This document shows, piece by piece, positions 1-8,359 of a DNA stretch of 64,000 nt. Below the pieces are notes generated by a model. It was given only the letters and a program-made list of their open reading frames with translations, was not told where the DNA came from and ran no database searches. Each line of letters starts with the position of its first letter. Position 1 is the first letter of the stretch. The stretch comes from Streptosporangium roseum DSM 43021. GTDB taxonomy: Bacteria; Actinomycetota; Actinomycetes; Streptosporangiales; Streptosporangiaceae. The stretch is from NCBI RefSeq assembly GCF_000024865.1, contig NC_013595.1, positions 2,852,001 through 2,916,000 on the forward strand, read 5' to 3'. The position numbers and the translations under genes are program-made.

Positions 1-153
1 GCCGGCTGGACCGGCGAGTCGGCCGACCACCTGACCGCTCTGGGTTACTCGGCCGAGGAGCTCGACATGCAGGTGAAGGAGGCCGAGGAACGTCTCGTCG
101 GCACCTGGCGCCTTCTCGCCGAACGGTTCGCCGCCGTCGTCCGATCCGCGTGA
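1..153 (+). CDS. C-terminal end of an unrecognised protein (partial)
   Basis: The first 50 codons of the window read openly in frame 1 and stop at a TGA at 151-153, so this is the 3' end of a gene that begins outside the window. The visible tail is helical and charged, with segments such as SADHLTALGYSAEEL and VKEAEERLVGTWRLLAERF, and has the strongly GC-biased third positions of its neighbours, which supports real coding. I do not recognise the family from 50 residues. An inverted repeat about 30 nt downstream fits the end of this transcription unit before glnE. Confidence 0.6.
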   Translation, partial: AGWTGESADHLTALGYSAEELDMQVKEAEERLVGTWRLLAERFAAVVRSA

Positions 154-184
154 CCGGATGATTACGTTGCGAATCCGCTAACGA

Positions 185-217
185 CGCCGCACACTTTCAG
201 GATTAGCGTGTGCGGCG
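185..217 (+). terminator. Stem-loop downstream of the first partial gene
   Basis: The 10-nt arms CGCCGCACAC (185-194) and GTGTGCGGCG (208-217) pair perfectly around a 13-nt loop. The hairpin starts 32 nt after the stop codon at 153. There is no T-run, which is common for actinomycete terminators. A second, smaller hairpin (CTCCGGG/CCCGGAG) follows at about 222-239. Confidence 0.5.
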
Positions 218-422
218 ACGCTCCGGGCCACCCGGAGACGGAGCCGGACCCGGGAGGGCGGGCACAGGCGGAGGCGCGGCGCCCGGTCCGCGCCGCCGGC
301 GGGAGCCGGAGGCGTGCGCGACCGCAGGCAGGCGTGCGCCTTCCGATCCGCCGGGGTAGGGATGTCGGGGTAGGGATTGGGGAAGGCCGCCCGTGCTTGC
401 GTTCGAGGACGATGGAGGGTCG

Positions 423-3410
423 GTGAGCGCCGTGCCCCGCATGCAGACGACCGCCGGGCGGCTGGCCCGGCTCGGGTTCGCCGACGGGGCCAGGGCCGAG
501 CGGCTGCTCGACGAGCTGGGGCCCGAGGCGGTCGGCGATCTCGGCCTGCTGGACTCCCTGGTCGCCGCGGCGGATCCCGACCTGGCGCTCACCTCGCTGA
601 ACCGGCTGGCAGAGCGGGATCCGAGTGTCCTCGGCGCGCTCCGGTCCGACGCCGGCCTGCGGGCGCGGCTGCTCGGCGTCTTCGGGGTCAGCTCCGCCCT
701 GGGCGACCACGTGGTCAAGCATCCCGAGCACTGGAGCCTCCTCGGCGGTGCGCACGCCGTACGGCGTCCGACCGCGCAGGAGCTCCGCGCCGAGCTGCTG
801 CTCGCGGTCGGCGCGGAGCCCGGCGACCCCGAGCCGCGCGCCACGGACGCCGGCACCGCCACCCTGGTGGCGCTGCGGGTCGCCTACCGAGGACGGCTGC
901 TCCGGCTGGCCGCGCGGGACGTCACCGGCGAGGCCTCGCTCACGGAGGCCACCGCCGAGCTGTCCGACCTGGCCGGGGCCGCGCTGGAGGCGGGGCTCGC
1001 CGTCGCCAGGTCCGAGCACGCCGAGTCCGGCTCGGTACGGCTGGCCGTCATCGGCATGGGCAAGTGCGGGGCGCGCGAGCTCAACTACATCAGCGATGTC
1101 GACGTCGTCTTCGTGGCCGAGCCGCGCGAGGGCGTCGACGAGACCAAGGCCCTCCAGTCCGCCACCCGGCTGGCCCAGGGCATGATGCGCGCCTGCTCGG
1201 CGAGCACCCCCGAGGGCTCGCTGTGGGAGGTGGACGCCGCGCTGCGCCCCGAGGGCAAGGCCGGTCCGCTGGTCCGCACCCTGGCCAGCCACCAGGCCTA
1301 CTACCGGCGCTGGGCCAAGACGTGGGAGTTCCAGGCGTTGCTGAAGGCCCGGCCGGTGGCGGGCGACCCCGAGCTCGGCGAGCAGTACGTCGCCGCGATG
1401 AACGAGATGGTCTGGCAGGCGGCCACCCGCGACAGGTTCGTCGAGGACGTGCAGGCCATGCGCCGCCGGGTCGAGGAGCACGCCCGCGCGGGCGACGCCG
1501 AGCGGCAGCTCAAGCTCGGGCCGGGCGGCCTGCGCGACATCGAGTTCGCCGTCCAGCTGCTCCAGCTCGTCCACGGCCGGCTGGACCCGCTGCTGCGCCG
1601 CCGCGGCACGCTGTCCGCGCTGGCCGCCCTGTCCCGGGGCGGCTACGTCGGCAGGGAGGACGCCAAGGCCCTCGCCGAGGCCTACACCTTCCTGCGCCAG
1701 GTCGAGCACCTGATCCAGCTGCACCGGCTCCGCCGGACCCACGTGGTGCCCGAGGACGCCGGCGACCTGCGACGGCTCGGCCGGAGCCTGGGCATGACCA
1801 GCGACCCGGTGGGGGAGTTCACAACCTGGTGGAGGCGGCACGCGATGGAGGCCCGGCGCCTGCACGAGAAGCTCTTCTACCGGCCGCTGCTGCAGGCCGT
1901 GGCCCGCCTGCCCGAGTCCGAGGCCCGGCTCTCCACCGCCGCCGCGCAGGCCCGCCTGGAGGCGCTCGGCTACACCGACCCGGCCGGGGCGCTGCGCCAC
2001 ATCAGCGCGCTGACCAGCGGCGTGTCGCGGCGGGCGGCGATCCAGCGGACCTTGCTGCCCGTCATGCTGGGCTGGTTCGCAGACGCCCCCGACCCCGACG
2101 GCGGCCTGCTCGGCTTCCGCCAGGTCTCCGACAAGCTCGGCGCCACCCCGTGGTACCTGCGGCTGCTGCGCGACGAGACCGCGGTGGCCTCGCGGCTGGC
2201 CCGGCTGCTCGGGACCAGCCGCTACGTGACGGGCCTGCTGCTGCACGCCCCCGACGCGGTGGCGATGCTCGGCTCGGACGCGGAGCTGGTCCCCCGGCCC
2301 GCCGAGGCGCTGCTGGCGGAGGCGCGGGCCACGGTCGGCCGCCATCCCACGGCGGCCGAGGGCGCGGTCGCCGCGGTGCGCGGGCTGCGGCGCAGGGAGC
2401 TGTTCCGTACGGCGGTCGCCGACCTCACCGGGCACATCGACATCGAGCAGGTCGGCCAGGCGCTGTCCACGCTCAACGACACGACGATCCAGGCGGCGCT
2501 GGACGCCGCGATCAGCAAGGTCGAGATGGAGCGGCGCACCCCGCTGGGCACGAGGTTCGCGGTGATCGCGATGGGCCGTCTGGGCGGGTTCGAGTCCTCC
2601 TACGGCAGCGACGCCGACGTGATGTTCGTGCACGCGCCGCTTGAGGGGGTGCCGGAGCGGGAGGCCACCGACGTGGCCTTCGCGGTGGCCAACGAGCTGC
2701 GCCGCCTGCTGGCCCTGCCCGCCCCCGACCCGCCGCTGCTCATCGACCCCGACCTGCGTCCCGAGGGCCGCCAGGGGCCGCTGGTCCGCACGCTCGCCTC
2801 CTACGCGGCCTACTACGGGCGCTGGTCGTCGCCGTGGGAGTCCCAGGCGCTGCTGCGCGCCCGCTTCTCCGCCGGGGATCGCTGGATCGGCACGGCCCTG
2901 CTGGAGCTGGCCGACCCGCTGCGCTACCCGGCCGAGGGCATCGCCGACGCGGCCGTGCTGCAGATCAGGAAGCTGAAGGCGCGGATGGAGGCCGAGCGGC
3001 TGCCCCGGGGGGCCGACCCGGCCCTGCACACCAAGCTCGGTCCGGGCGGGCTGTCCGACGTGGAGTGGGTGGCCCAGCTCATCCAGCTCCGTCACGCCGG
3101 GCGCCTGCCGTCGCTGCGGACCACCCGGACCCTGGAGACGCTGCGCGCGGCGGTCGCCGAGGGCTTGCTGTCGGCCTCCGACGAGGCCTCGCTCACCCAG
3201 GCCTGGAGGTTCGCCTCGCGTGTCCGCGACGCCATCGTCCTGGTCCGGGGGCGCGCCGCCGACTCCATCCCGGCGGGCCAGCGCGAGCGCGCGCTCATCT
3301 CCCGCGCCATGGGCTACCCGCAGGACGCCAGCGAGGATCTCGTGGACGACTACCGCCGCGTCACCCGCCGGGCCCGCCGGGTCGTGGAGCGCGTCTTCTA
3401 CGAAGACTGA
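423..3410 (+). CDS. glnE: Bifunctional glutamine synthetase adenylyltransferase / adenylyl-removing enzyme
   Basis: GlnE attaches AMP to a tyrosine of glutamine synthetase and removes it again, tuning nitrogen assimilation. The 995-residue protein has the family's duplicated nucleotidyltransferase architecture. The N-terminal adenylyl-removing domain carries GMGKCGARELNYISDVDVVFV (about residues 208-228) and KLGPGGLRDIEF (about 363). The C-terminal transferase domain carries AMGRLGGFESSYGSDADVMFV (about 713-733) and KLGPGGLSDVEW (about 870). Length is normal for actinobacterial GlnE. The GTG at 423 is preceded by GGAGGG at 414-419. An in-frame GTG at 393 has its own purine-rich stretch (GGAAGG at 381-386), so a protein ten residues longer is possible. 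The target glnA lies 9 kb downstream on the other strand. Confidence 0.96.
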   Translation: MSAVPRMQTTAGRLARLGFADGARAERLLDELGPEAVGDLGLLDSLVAAADPDLALTSLNRLAERDPSVLGALRSDAGLRARLLGVFGVSSALGDHVVKHPEHWSLLGGAHAVRRPTAQELRAELLLAVGAEPGDPEPRATDAGTATLVALRVAYRGRLLRLAARDVTGEASLTEATAELSDLAGAALEAGLAVARSEHAESGSVRLAVIGMGKCGARELNYISDVDVVFVAEPREGVDETKALQSATRLAQGMMRACSASTPEGSLWEVDAALRPEGKAGPLVRTLASHQAYYRRWAKTWEFQALLKARPVAGDPELGEQYVAAMNEMVWQAATRDRFVEDVQAMRRRVEEHARAGDAERQLKLGPGGLRDIEFAVQLLQLVHGRLDPLLRRRGTLSALAALSRGGYVGREDAKALAEAYTFLRQVEHLIQLHRLRRTHVVPEDAGDLRRLGRSLGMTSDPVGEFTTWWRRHAMEARRLHEKLFYRPLLQAVARLPESEARLSTAAAQARLEALGYTDPAGALRHISALTSGVSRRAAIQRTLLPVMLGWFADAPDPDGGLLGFRQVSDKLGATPWYLRLLRDETAVASRLARLLGTSRYVTGLLLHAPDAVAMLGSDAELVPRPAEALLAEARATVGRHPTAAEGAVAAVRGLRRRELFRTAVADLTGHIDIEQVGQALSTLNDTTIQAALDAAISKVEMERRTPLGTRFAVIAMGRLGGFESSYGSDADVMFVHAPLEGVPEREATDVAFAVANELRRLLALPAPDPPLLIDPDLRPEGRQGPLVRTLASYAAYYGRWSSPWESQALLRARFSAGDRWIGTALLELADPLRYPAEGIADAAVLQIRKLKARMEAERLPRGADPALHTKLGPGGLSDVEWVAQLIQLRHAGRLPSLRTTRTLETLRAAVAEGLLSASDEASLTQAWRFASRVRDAIVLVRGRAADSIPAGQRERALISRAMGYPQDASEDLVDDYRRVTRRARRVVERVFYED

Positions 3411-3477
3411 CCCGTTTTCCGCCGATCGCATTGCGCCGGGAGGGGCGGGCGTGTATCAACGGTGCGGGTGATCCATT

Positions 3478-4557
3478 TTGATATCCGTTTACATTGACCT
3501 GGCCATCGGCCTGGTTCTGGCCTTCCTGCTCCTGTCGCTCATGGTGAGCGGGATCAACGAGGCCTTCGTCCGGCTGTTCGGGATCCGCAGCAAGTTCCTG
3601 TGGGCCTACCTCCGCGACACCATGGACGGCGGTCCGCGGGAGGGCGCGTCGTGGATCCCGGCGAAGGTGGCCGACGTCTTCGCCAAGCTGCCCTTCTCCA
3701 AGGACGATCCACGGCCCAGGCACGAGCCGGAGCCCGCGCCGTCGGTGGTCGAGCCGGTCCCGGTGGATCCCGCCGCGGTGCTCGCCGCCGAGGCGCCCGC
3801 ACCTCCGGTCGACATGACCGGGCGGCTGTACGGACGGCTCCAGGAGATCGACCGTCCCGCGGGGGCGCGGACCAGCATCTCCGACATCCCGCCCGAGCGG
3901 TTCTCCGGGGCGGTGATGGAGCTGGTCTCCGCCGAGGAGGGCGGGGTCGAGGGCCTGCTCACCAAGCTGGAGGCCATCGGCAGCCCGCTGGCCGGGCACC
4001 TGCGGGGCGTCTGGGAGGGCGCGCAGCGGGACATGGGCAAGTTCCGCAAGGGCACGGAGGCCTGGTTCGACGGGGAGATGCAGCGGCTGTCCACGCTGTA
4101 CCGCCGCTACGTCAAGTGGGTGGTGTTCGCGCTCGGCCTGGTGCTGACGCTGCTGTTCAGCATGGACGCGCTGGAGTACGGCAAGACCCTGCTGCGGGAC
4201 AACGCCTACCGGGCGGGGGTGGCGGCCATCGCGAGCGGCGGCCAGGACGGTCTGGGCGCGCTGAGGGACAAGTGCGCCGTGGAGGGCGCCGTCGAGCCGT
4301 ACTCCTGCGTGACCGAGTCCTTCAGCTCCCCGGCCCTGGTCAAGATCTTCGACCACGCCATCGTGAGCGTGACGATCCCCCCTGACGGTTCGGAGGACCC
4401 GTCCTTCAACTGGAACGGCGCCGTCTGGTGGGAGCGCCTGATCACCCCCGGCCACTGGCCCGGCTACCTGATCAGCGTGGTCGCGCTGCTGTTCGGCGCC
4501 TCCTTCTGGTGGGACGTCCTGCGCCGGATGACCGGCATCCGGGGCGGCCGCCCGTAA
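3478..4557 (+). CDS. Hypothetical membrane protein
   Basis: I do not recognise this 359-residue protein. A hydrophobic N-terminal helix (about residues 4-30, IDLAIGLVLAFLLLSLMVSG) is followed by a long proline- and acid-rich soluble stretch (about 50-210). A second membrane helix lies near 215-240 (KWVVFALGLVLTLLFSM), and a third near 325-350 (YLISVVALLFGASFWWDVL). Between helices 2 and 3 sit two cysteines (in DKCAVEG and PYSCVTE) that could form an extracytoplasmic disulfide. The start is a TTG that places the first helix directly at the N-terminus; upstream codons do not look coding. It lies 67 nt downstream of glnE on the same strand and may be cotranscribed with it, followed by a clear terminator. 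Confidence 0.8.
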   Translation: MISVYIDLAIGLVLAFLLLSLMVSGINEAFVRLFGIRSKFLWAYLRDTMDGGPREGASWIPAKVADVFAKLPFSKDDPRPRHEPEPAPSVVEPVPVDPAAVLAAEAPAPPVDMTGRLYGRLQEIDRPAGARTSISDIPPERFSGAVMELVSAEEGGVEGLLTKLEAIGSPLAGHLRGVWEGAQRDMGKFRKGTEAWFDGEMQRLSTLYRRYVKWVVFALGLVLTLLFSMDALEYGKTLLRDNAYRAGVAAIASGGQDGLGALRDKCAVEGAVEPYSCVTESFSSPALVKIFDHAIVSVTIPPDGSEDPSFNWNGAVWWERLITPGHWPGYLISVVALLFGASFWWDVLRRMTGIRGGRP

Positions 4558-4566
4558 TCTCCCCCG

Positions 4567-4612
4567 GGCCTCCCTCGTCGGCGCTGACGCCCTCCGGCGA
4601 GGGAGGCCTTTC
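4567..4612 (+). terminator. Rho-independent terminator
   Basis: GGCCTCCCTCG (4567-4577) pairs perfectly with CGAGGGAGGCC (4598-4608) and is followed by TTTCT. It starts 9 nt after the stop of the membrane protein gene and ends the glnE-side transcription unit. Confidence 0.85.
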
Positions 4613-4715
4613 TCGTGCCCGATGGTCTCCGCCCGTTGAAAAGTGGAGGCTGCCTCCGTATTGTGGGCGACATCCGGAGATCGCCTCCGGTTAACTCTCT
4701 GGGAGCCTTCGAGCG

Positions 4716-5606
4716 ATGAGCATGAATCTCGGGCGAGTGGGCGTGTGGACCTTCGCCTTCGACGGCCGGCCGATGGCAATGGTCCGGGACGCGGCGGCGG
4801 AGCTGGACGAGCTCGGCTACGGCGCGATCTGGTTCGGCGAGGGGCTCGGCCGCGACGCGCTGACCCAGGCGGCGTTGCTGCTGGACGCCACCGAGCGGCT
4901 GGTCGTCGCCACCGGCATCGCCAATATCTTCCTCCGCGACCCGATCACCATGGCGGCGGGGGAGCGCACCCTCGCCGAGGCCTTCCCGGACCGCTTCCTG
5001 CTCGGCCTCGGCGGCCACCGCACCGCCGACCAGCCGCCCTTCCTCGGCCCCATCCCGCACCACGGGCGCCCGCTGCCCACCGTGCGCGCCTACCTGGACG
5101 CGATGGACCGGGCGCCCCTGCTGAACCCGGCCCCGGCGGAGCCGCCCCGCCGGGTCCTGGCCGCTCTCGGCCCCAAGATGCTGGAGCTCGCCGCCGAGCG
5201 GACCTGGGGCGCCCACCCCTACTTCGTGCCGGTCGAGCACACCGCCCGGGCCCGGGAGATCATGGGGCCGGACGCGCTGCTGGCGGTCGAGCAGGCGGTC
5301 ATCCTGGAGCGTCCGGACCGGGCCCGCGAGCTCGCCCGGGGGTTCATCGCCGGATACGCCCAGGCCCGGCCGCGTCACCAGGAGGAGAACCTCAGGCGGC
5401 TCGGGTTCGGCGACGACGACCTGGCGGATGGCGGCAGCGACCGCCTGCTGGAGGCGCTGATCGCCTGGGGTGACGTCCAGGACATCGCCAAGCGGGTCCG
5501 TGAGCACTTCGACGCGGGCGCGGACCATGTCTGCGTCCAGGTCCTGAGCGAGGACCTGCCCACGCGCGAGTGGCGCGAGCTGGCCCCGGCTCTGCTTGAG
5601 CTGTGA
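4716..5606 (+). CDS. LLM-class (luciferase-like) F420-type oxidoreductase
   Basis: The 296-residue protein has the luciferase-like monooxygenase TIM-barrel pattern. The N-terminal strand VGVWTF is followed by AAELDELGYGAIWFGEGLGRDALTQ, then VVATGIANIFLRDPITMAAGERTLAEAFPDRFLLGLGG, the usual barrel segments of F420- or flavin-dependent members. The late segment WGAHPYFVPVEHTARAREIMGP and the C-terminal DAGADHVCVQVL fit the same family, which in actinomycetes mostly uses coenzyme F420. The substrate cannot be read from the sequence. The ATG at 4716 has a GGGAG about 10 nt upstream; an ATG two codons later is also possible. It converges with another LLM-family gene at 5758, although the two are not close duplicates. 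Confidence 0.85.
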   Translation: MSMNLGRVGVWTFAFDGRPMAMVRDAAAELDELGYGAIWFGEGLGRDALTQAALLLDATERLVVATGIANIFLRDPITMAAGERTLAEAFPDRFLLGLGGHRTADQPPFLGPIPHHGRPLPTVRAYLDAMDRAPLLNPAPAEPPRRVLAALGPKMLELAAERTWGAHPYFVPVEHTARAREIMGPDALLAVEQAVILERPDRARELARGFIAGYAQARPRHQEENLRRLGFGDDDLADGGSDRLLEALIAWGDVQDIAKRVREHFDAGADHVCVQVLSEDLPTREWRELAPALLEL

Positions 5607-5668
5607 GCCTGTCTCGCCCTGCGTGAGCGGCCCCGGTCCTGCTTGAGGTGTGAGCCGGTCCCGCCCGG
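5582..5668 (+). repeat. Imperfect duplication of a gene 3' end
   Basis: The last codons, stop codon and trailer of the LLM gene (about 5582-5620) are repeated at about 5629-5668 with a few substitutions; the shared core reads CTGCTTGAG-TGTGAGCC. The period is about 47 bp. The second copy lies wholly in the spacer before the bidirectional hairpin. Confidence 0.65.
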
Positions 5669-5709
5669 TCTGGGCCGTGAGCCGGACCCGCCCGGCTCGG
5701 GCCCGGAGC

Positions 5710-5754
5710 CCGCCCTCTCCGGAGGCGGGTCAGATCTGGCTCCGGAGAGGGCGG
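5710..5754. terminator. Bidirectional terminator hairpin
   Basis: CCGCCCTCTCCGGAG (5710-5724) and CTCCGGAGAGGGCGG (5740-5754) form a perfect 15-bp stem with a 15-nt loop. It sits between two convergent LLM-family genes and ends 3 nt before the stop codon of the minus-strand gene. Confidence 0.8.
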
Positions 5755-5757
5755 TCT

Positions 5758-6594
5758 CTAGCGCAGCTCCGCCAGGACCAGGTCTACCTGGGGGAGGGGG
5801 TCCGGCCCGAACGGGCGGAGCACCACCGTGTCGGCCCCCGCCTCCCACAGCGACCTGACCTGGTCGGCGGCGTCCTCGGGGGAGCCCACCGCCATCACGA
5901 CCTCGGCCGGATCGACGTGCAGGAACTCCGCGGAACCGGCCGCCAGGCGCGCACCCACCGCGGGGTCGTCACCGACGTACAGGTTGGTGAACACCACCAG
6001 CTCGTGACCGCCTCCCCCGATCGCCTTGCGCGCCTCCTCGATCTGGGCGGGACCGACCCCCTCGGGCAGGATCGTGCCCTGGGCCACCCGCCCGGACAGC
6101 TCCAGCGAGCGGGGCCGTACGACCCCGGCGAGAACCGGCGGCGCGGTCACGGGCGGATGCACCAGGCTCACCCCGTCGAGCCGTACGGCCCGGCCCTGGA
6201 GGGTGACCGTCTCGCCGCGCAGCAGGGCGCGCACGGCCACGATGGTCTCCTCCAGCAGGGCCAGCGGCGAGGGGGCCAGCGCGCCCACCTGCCGCATCCA
6301 GTCCTGGACGCCGTGGCCGATCCCGGCCGCGAGACGGTGCGGGTGCATGCGGGCCAGGTTGCCGAGCTCCATGGCCAGCAGGGCCGGATTGCGCAGCGGC
6401 GCCGGGGTGATCCCGATGCCCACGCGCAGCCGCTCGGTGACGGCGAGCGCGGTGGCCGCCGACGAGATCGACCCGGTCCAGCCCAGGTCCTCCACCACCC
6501 ATACGTCGTCCACCTCGGCCGCGTCCAGGTGGCGGCAGAAGGGGATGAGCGACTCCGGGGGAAGGTCGCGGTCGAACATCACGCCCAGGCGCAT
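5758..6594 (-). CDS. LLM-class F420-type oxidoreductase
   Basis: This 278-residue protein starts MRLGVMFDRDLPPESLIPFCRHLDAAEVDDVWVVEDLGWTG, a standard LLM-family N-terminus with the barrel strand and the VxED segment. It continues with LRVGIGITPAPLRNPALLAMELGNLARMHPHRLAAGIGHGV, typical of the F420-dependent subgroup. A late ADTVVLRPFGPDPL segment matches the conserved C-terminal strand. The ATG is preceded by GGAGA at a good distance (GTAGGAGAGAT then ATG). It begins 7 nt downstream of the NlpC/P60 gene on the same strand, so the two are probably cotranscribed. The substrate is unknown. Confidence 0.85.
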   Translation of the reverse strand: MRLGVMFDRDLPPESLIPFCRHLDAAEVDDVWVVEDLGWTGSISSAATALAVTERLRVGIGITPAPLRNPALLAMELGNLARMHPHRLAAGIGHGVQDWMRQVGALAPSPLALLEETIVAVRALLRGETVTLQGRAVRLDGVSLVHPPVTAPPVLAGVVRPRSLELSGRVAQGTILPEGVGPAQIEEARKAIGGGGHELVVFTNLYVGDDPAVGARLAAGSAEFLHVDPAEVVMAVGSPEDAADQVRSLWEAGADTVVLRPFGPDPLPQVDLVLAELR

Positions 6595-6601
6595 ATCTCT
6601 C

Positions 6602-7213
6602 CTACAGGTAGCGGAAGTAGCCGGCGAAACCCTTGACCGCGGTGAGGGAGTCGATCCGTATCTCGGTGCCGGTCCTCAGTGCGTTGATCATTCTGCCCTG
6701 CCCGACATATATGCCCACGTGGTGGGTCTTCACCTTACGCTTGCCGATCTTGCCGTAGAAGACCAGGTCGCCCGGCCGCGCCTTCGCGGCGGGTATCTCG
6801 GTGAGCCGCCTGACGTGGTCGTCGGTGTTGCCCGGTCCCAGGACGTCGCGGCCGTAGGCCAGGCGGTAGACCCACCTGGCCAGTCCGGAGCAGTCGAGCC
6901 CGCGGGTCCTGGTGGCCGGGCAGGGGAGGATTGCGCCGCTGTAGCCCTGGCAGGTGCCGAGGGAGGGGCCGGGGACGTCGTCGTGGCCGCCGCCCCACGA
7001 GTACGGGATCTCCCCGCCCGTCCAGCCGGGCTGCCCCTGCCCGGCCTCGATCGCGTACGCGATGGCCGTCACCCGGTTCAGGGTGACGGGCAGGAGCGGT
7101 ATCGAGCCGCTGGCGACCACGAGGGTTCCCGCGAGCACGGCCACCGCGGCCGACCTGCGGCGACGTTTGGAGATCTCCGGATGCCGCCCTCCATCCCGGG
7201 AGATCCCGGTCAC
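6602..7213 (-). CDS. Secreted or membrane-anchored NlpC/P60 (C40) peptidase
   Basis: The protein has a cytoplasmic N-terminus rich in basic residues (KRRRRS), then a hydrophobic segment (AAVAVLAGTLVVASGSIPLL) that acts as a signal or anchor. A C-terminal NlpC/P60 domain follows, of the type that cleaves peptidoglycan stem peptides. The catalytic cysteine is in GLDCSG (about C108), the histidine in HHVGIY (about H165), and a polar third residue is probably N177 in MINA. The upstream segment PYSWGGGH is also characteristic of these domains. An ORF start at 7219 is possible, but its GAGG is only 3 nt away, whereas the GTG at 7213 lies 9 nt after it, so I prefer 7213. It appears to lead a two-gene unit with the LLM gene at 5758. 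Confidence 0.85.
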   Translation of the reverse strand: MTGISRDGGRHPEISKRRRRSAAVAVLAGTLVVASGSIPLLPVTLNRVTAIAYAIEAGQGQPGWTGGEIPYSWGGGHDDVPGPSLGTCQGYSGAILPCPATRTRGLDCSGLARWVYRLAYGRDVLGPGNTDDHVRRLTEIPAAKARPGDLVFYGKIGKRKVKTHHVGIYVGQGRMINALRTGTEIRIDSLTAVKGFAGYFRYL

Positions 7214-7302
7214 ATCCACTCACCTCGATCTATCGCCGTAAGTCAGGATCATTCTGCCTAATGTGCCGCGATTCCGCGCTGTCCGTCCGCCGCCGCCGTA
7301 AC

Positions 7303-7521
7303 TCAGTCGCAGTCGTCGATCTTGAATTTCTTTCCGGGTTTCGGTGATTTCTTCACCGCCCGGGGAGCCTGCGGACCCTTGGTGGCGGTGGCCTGGTACG
7401 GCGTCACGGCCGCCGTGCCGGCGGAGGCGGCGCACGCCCGGCCGTCGCCCGCGCCACAGGCGACGGCGGAGGAAAGGACGACGAGGACGATGCCTGTGAC
7501 GCCGGAAATAGTGCGAAACAC
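7303..7521 (-). CDS. Small secreted protein, unknown function
   Basis: This 72-residue protein begins MFRTISGVTGIVLVVLSSAVACG, a compact signal peptide ending near AVAC; the cysteine gives a poor lipobox, so export is clearer than lipidation. The mature part is Ala/Thr/Lys-rich, has one further internal cysteine, and ends in a basic tail KKSPKPGKKFKIDDCD. The GTG start at 7521 is fixed by an AGGAGA 6 nt upstream; a longer reading frame extends further 5' but has no ribosome site. I do not recognise a family. It is divergent from the secreted protein at 7743. Confidence 0.65.
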   Translation of the reverse strand: MFRTISGVTGIVLVVLSSAVACGAGDGRACAASAGTAAVTPYQATATKGPQAPRAVKKSPKPGKKFKIDDCD

Positions 7522-7742
7522 GGTTTTCTCCTGACAGAGCATTCTCTTGCCGCTCATAAATATCCAGAACGGCTTGCAATGCACTGACGGCTCGCTTGAG
7601 CGCGTCATAGGCCAGGGAAGTCGCGACACGCCCTTTATTACGCATCGTGACCAATCTGCCCTAGGCTGCAGCCGTGATGTTACTTTCGGTGACGTAATCA
7701 ACCCAGTCGGTCATCTATCCGGATGGAATGGGAGCGTTGGCG

Positions 7743-8279
7743 ATGTCGAGAAAACGCATAGGACGGGTGGCGATGGCGGCGGGCACGCTCGTGGCCGGCA
7801 TCGTCCTGTCGATGGGGGAGACGAGCTCGGCGGCCAAGGCCGCGCCGGGCGACACGGCTTCGGACACCACCGAAGCGCGCGTCGTGGTGACCGGGGCGAT
7901 CACGCTGACGGACCTCACCCCGTCGTTCACGCTCACCGGCAGGCCCAGGCAGACCGTCGACACCGCCGACCCGGTGAGCTTCACCGTGACGACGAACAAC
8001 TTCGCGGGCTACACCGTGACGGTCTTCCCGGCAACCGGTGAGCTCCTCGGCACCGCCGGCAACCCCGAGACCATCCCCGTCAGCTCGCTGCTGGTGGAGC
8101 AGATCCCCGGTGGGCCGTTCGTCCCGCTGGCCCTGGGCGACCCGGTCGAGGTGTTCCGCAAGACCGCGCCGTCGGCCGCGGACGGCGATGACTTCAGCCA
8201 TAACTACCGGATCACGATCCCGTTCGTGCGTCCCGACACCTACACCGGAACGATCAACTACGTGGCCACCACCCTGTAG
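7743..8279 (+). CDS. Secreted protein, WxL-like surface protein candidate
   Basis: The 178-residue product has an N-terminal signal peptide (RKRIGRVAMAAGTLVAGIVLS, then AAKAAPGD). A beta-rich mature region contains VVVTGAITLTDLTPSFTLTG and PVSFTVTTNNFAGYTVTVF, resembling secreted WxL/camelysin-like beta-sandwich proteins in style, though no WxL motif is present. The ATG at 7743 has GGGAG 8 nt upstream, better placed than for the ATG at 7728. The next gene encodes a DUF916-like protein, the normal partner of WxL proteins in Firmicutes. That pairing is the main reason for the call; the identity remains inference. Confidence 0.6.
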   Translation: MSRKRIGRVAMAAGTLVAGIVLSMGETSSAAKAAPGDTASDTTEARVVVTGAITLTDLTPSFTLTGRPRQTVDTADPVSFTVTTNNFAGYTVTVFPATGELLGTAGNPETIPVSSLLVEQIPGGPFVPLALGDPVEVFRKTAPSAADGDDFSHNYRITIPFVRPDTYTGTINYVATTL

Positions 8280-8359
8280 GCGAGCCCCGGGGGAGCTGCG
8301 GGAAGAGACCCTTACGCGGAGAGCGGCACTGTGGGGAACAGCACTGTGGAGAGCCGAAG

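Noticed and set aside
162..3431. A 1089-codon open frame on the minus strand opposite glnE
   Set aside because: It is a shadow of the high-GC glnE reading frame: composition is Arg/Gly/Gln/Pro-rich with no recognisable domain, while the plus-strand frame encodes a full GlnE.
7522..7654. Open frame encoding a helical segment (YDALKRAVSALQAVLDIYERQ) just upstream of the small secreted gene
   Set aside because: It continues out of frame through the secreted protein gene into obvious noncoding sequence and has no proper stop near the overlap. It may be chance or a frameshifted relic; not enough to call a gene.
8280..8359. Possible small RNA gene or tRNA in spacers
   Set aside because: No cloverleaf or conserved tRNA elements were seen in any spacer of the window, nor any CRISPR-like repeat with equal spacers.
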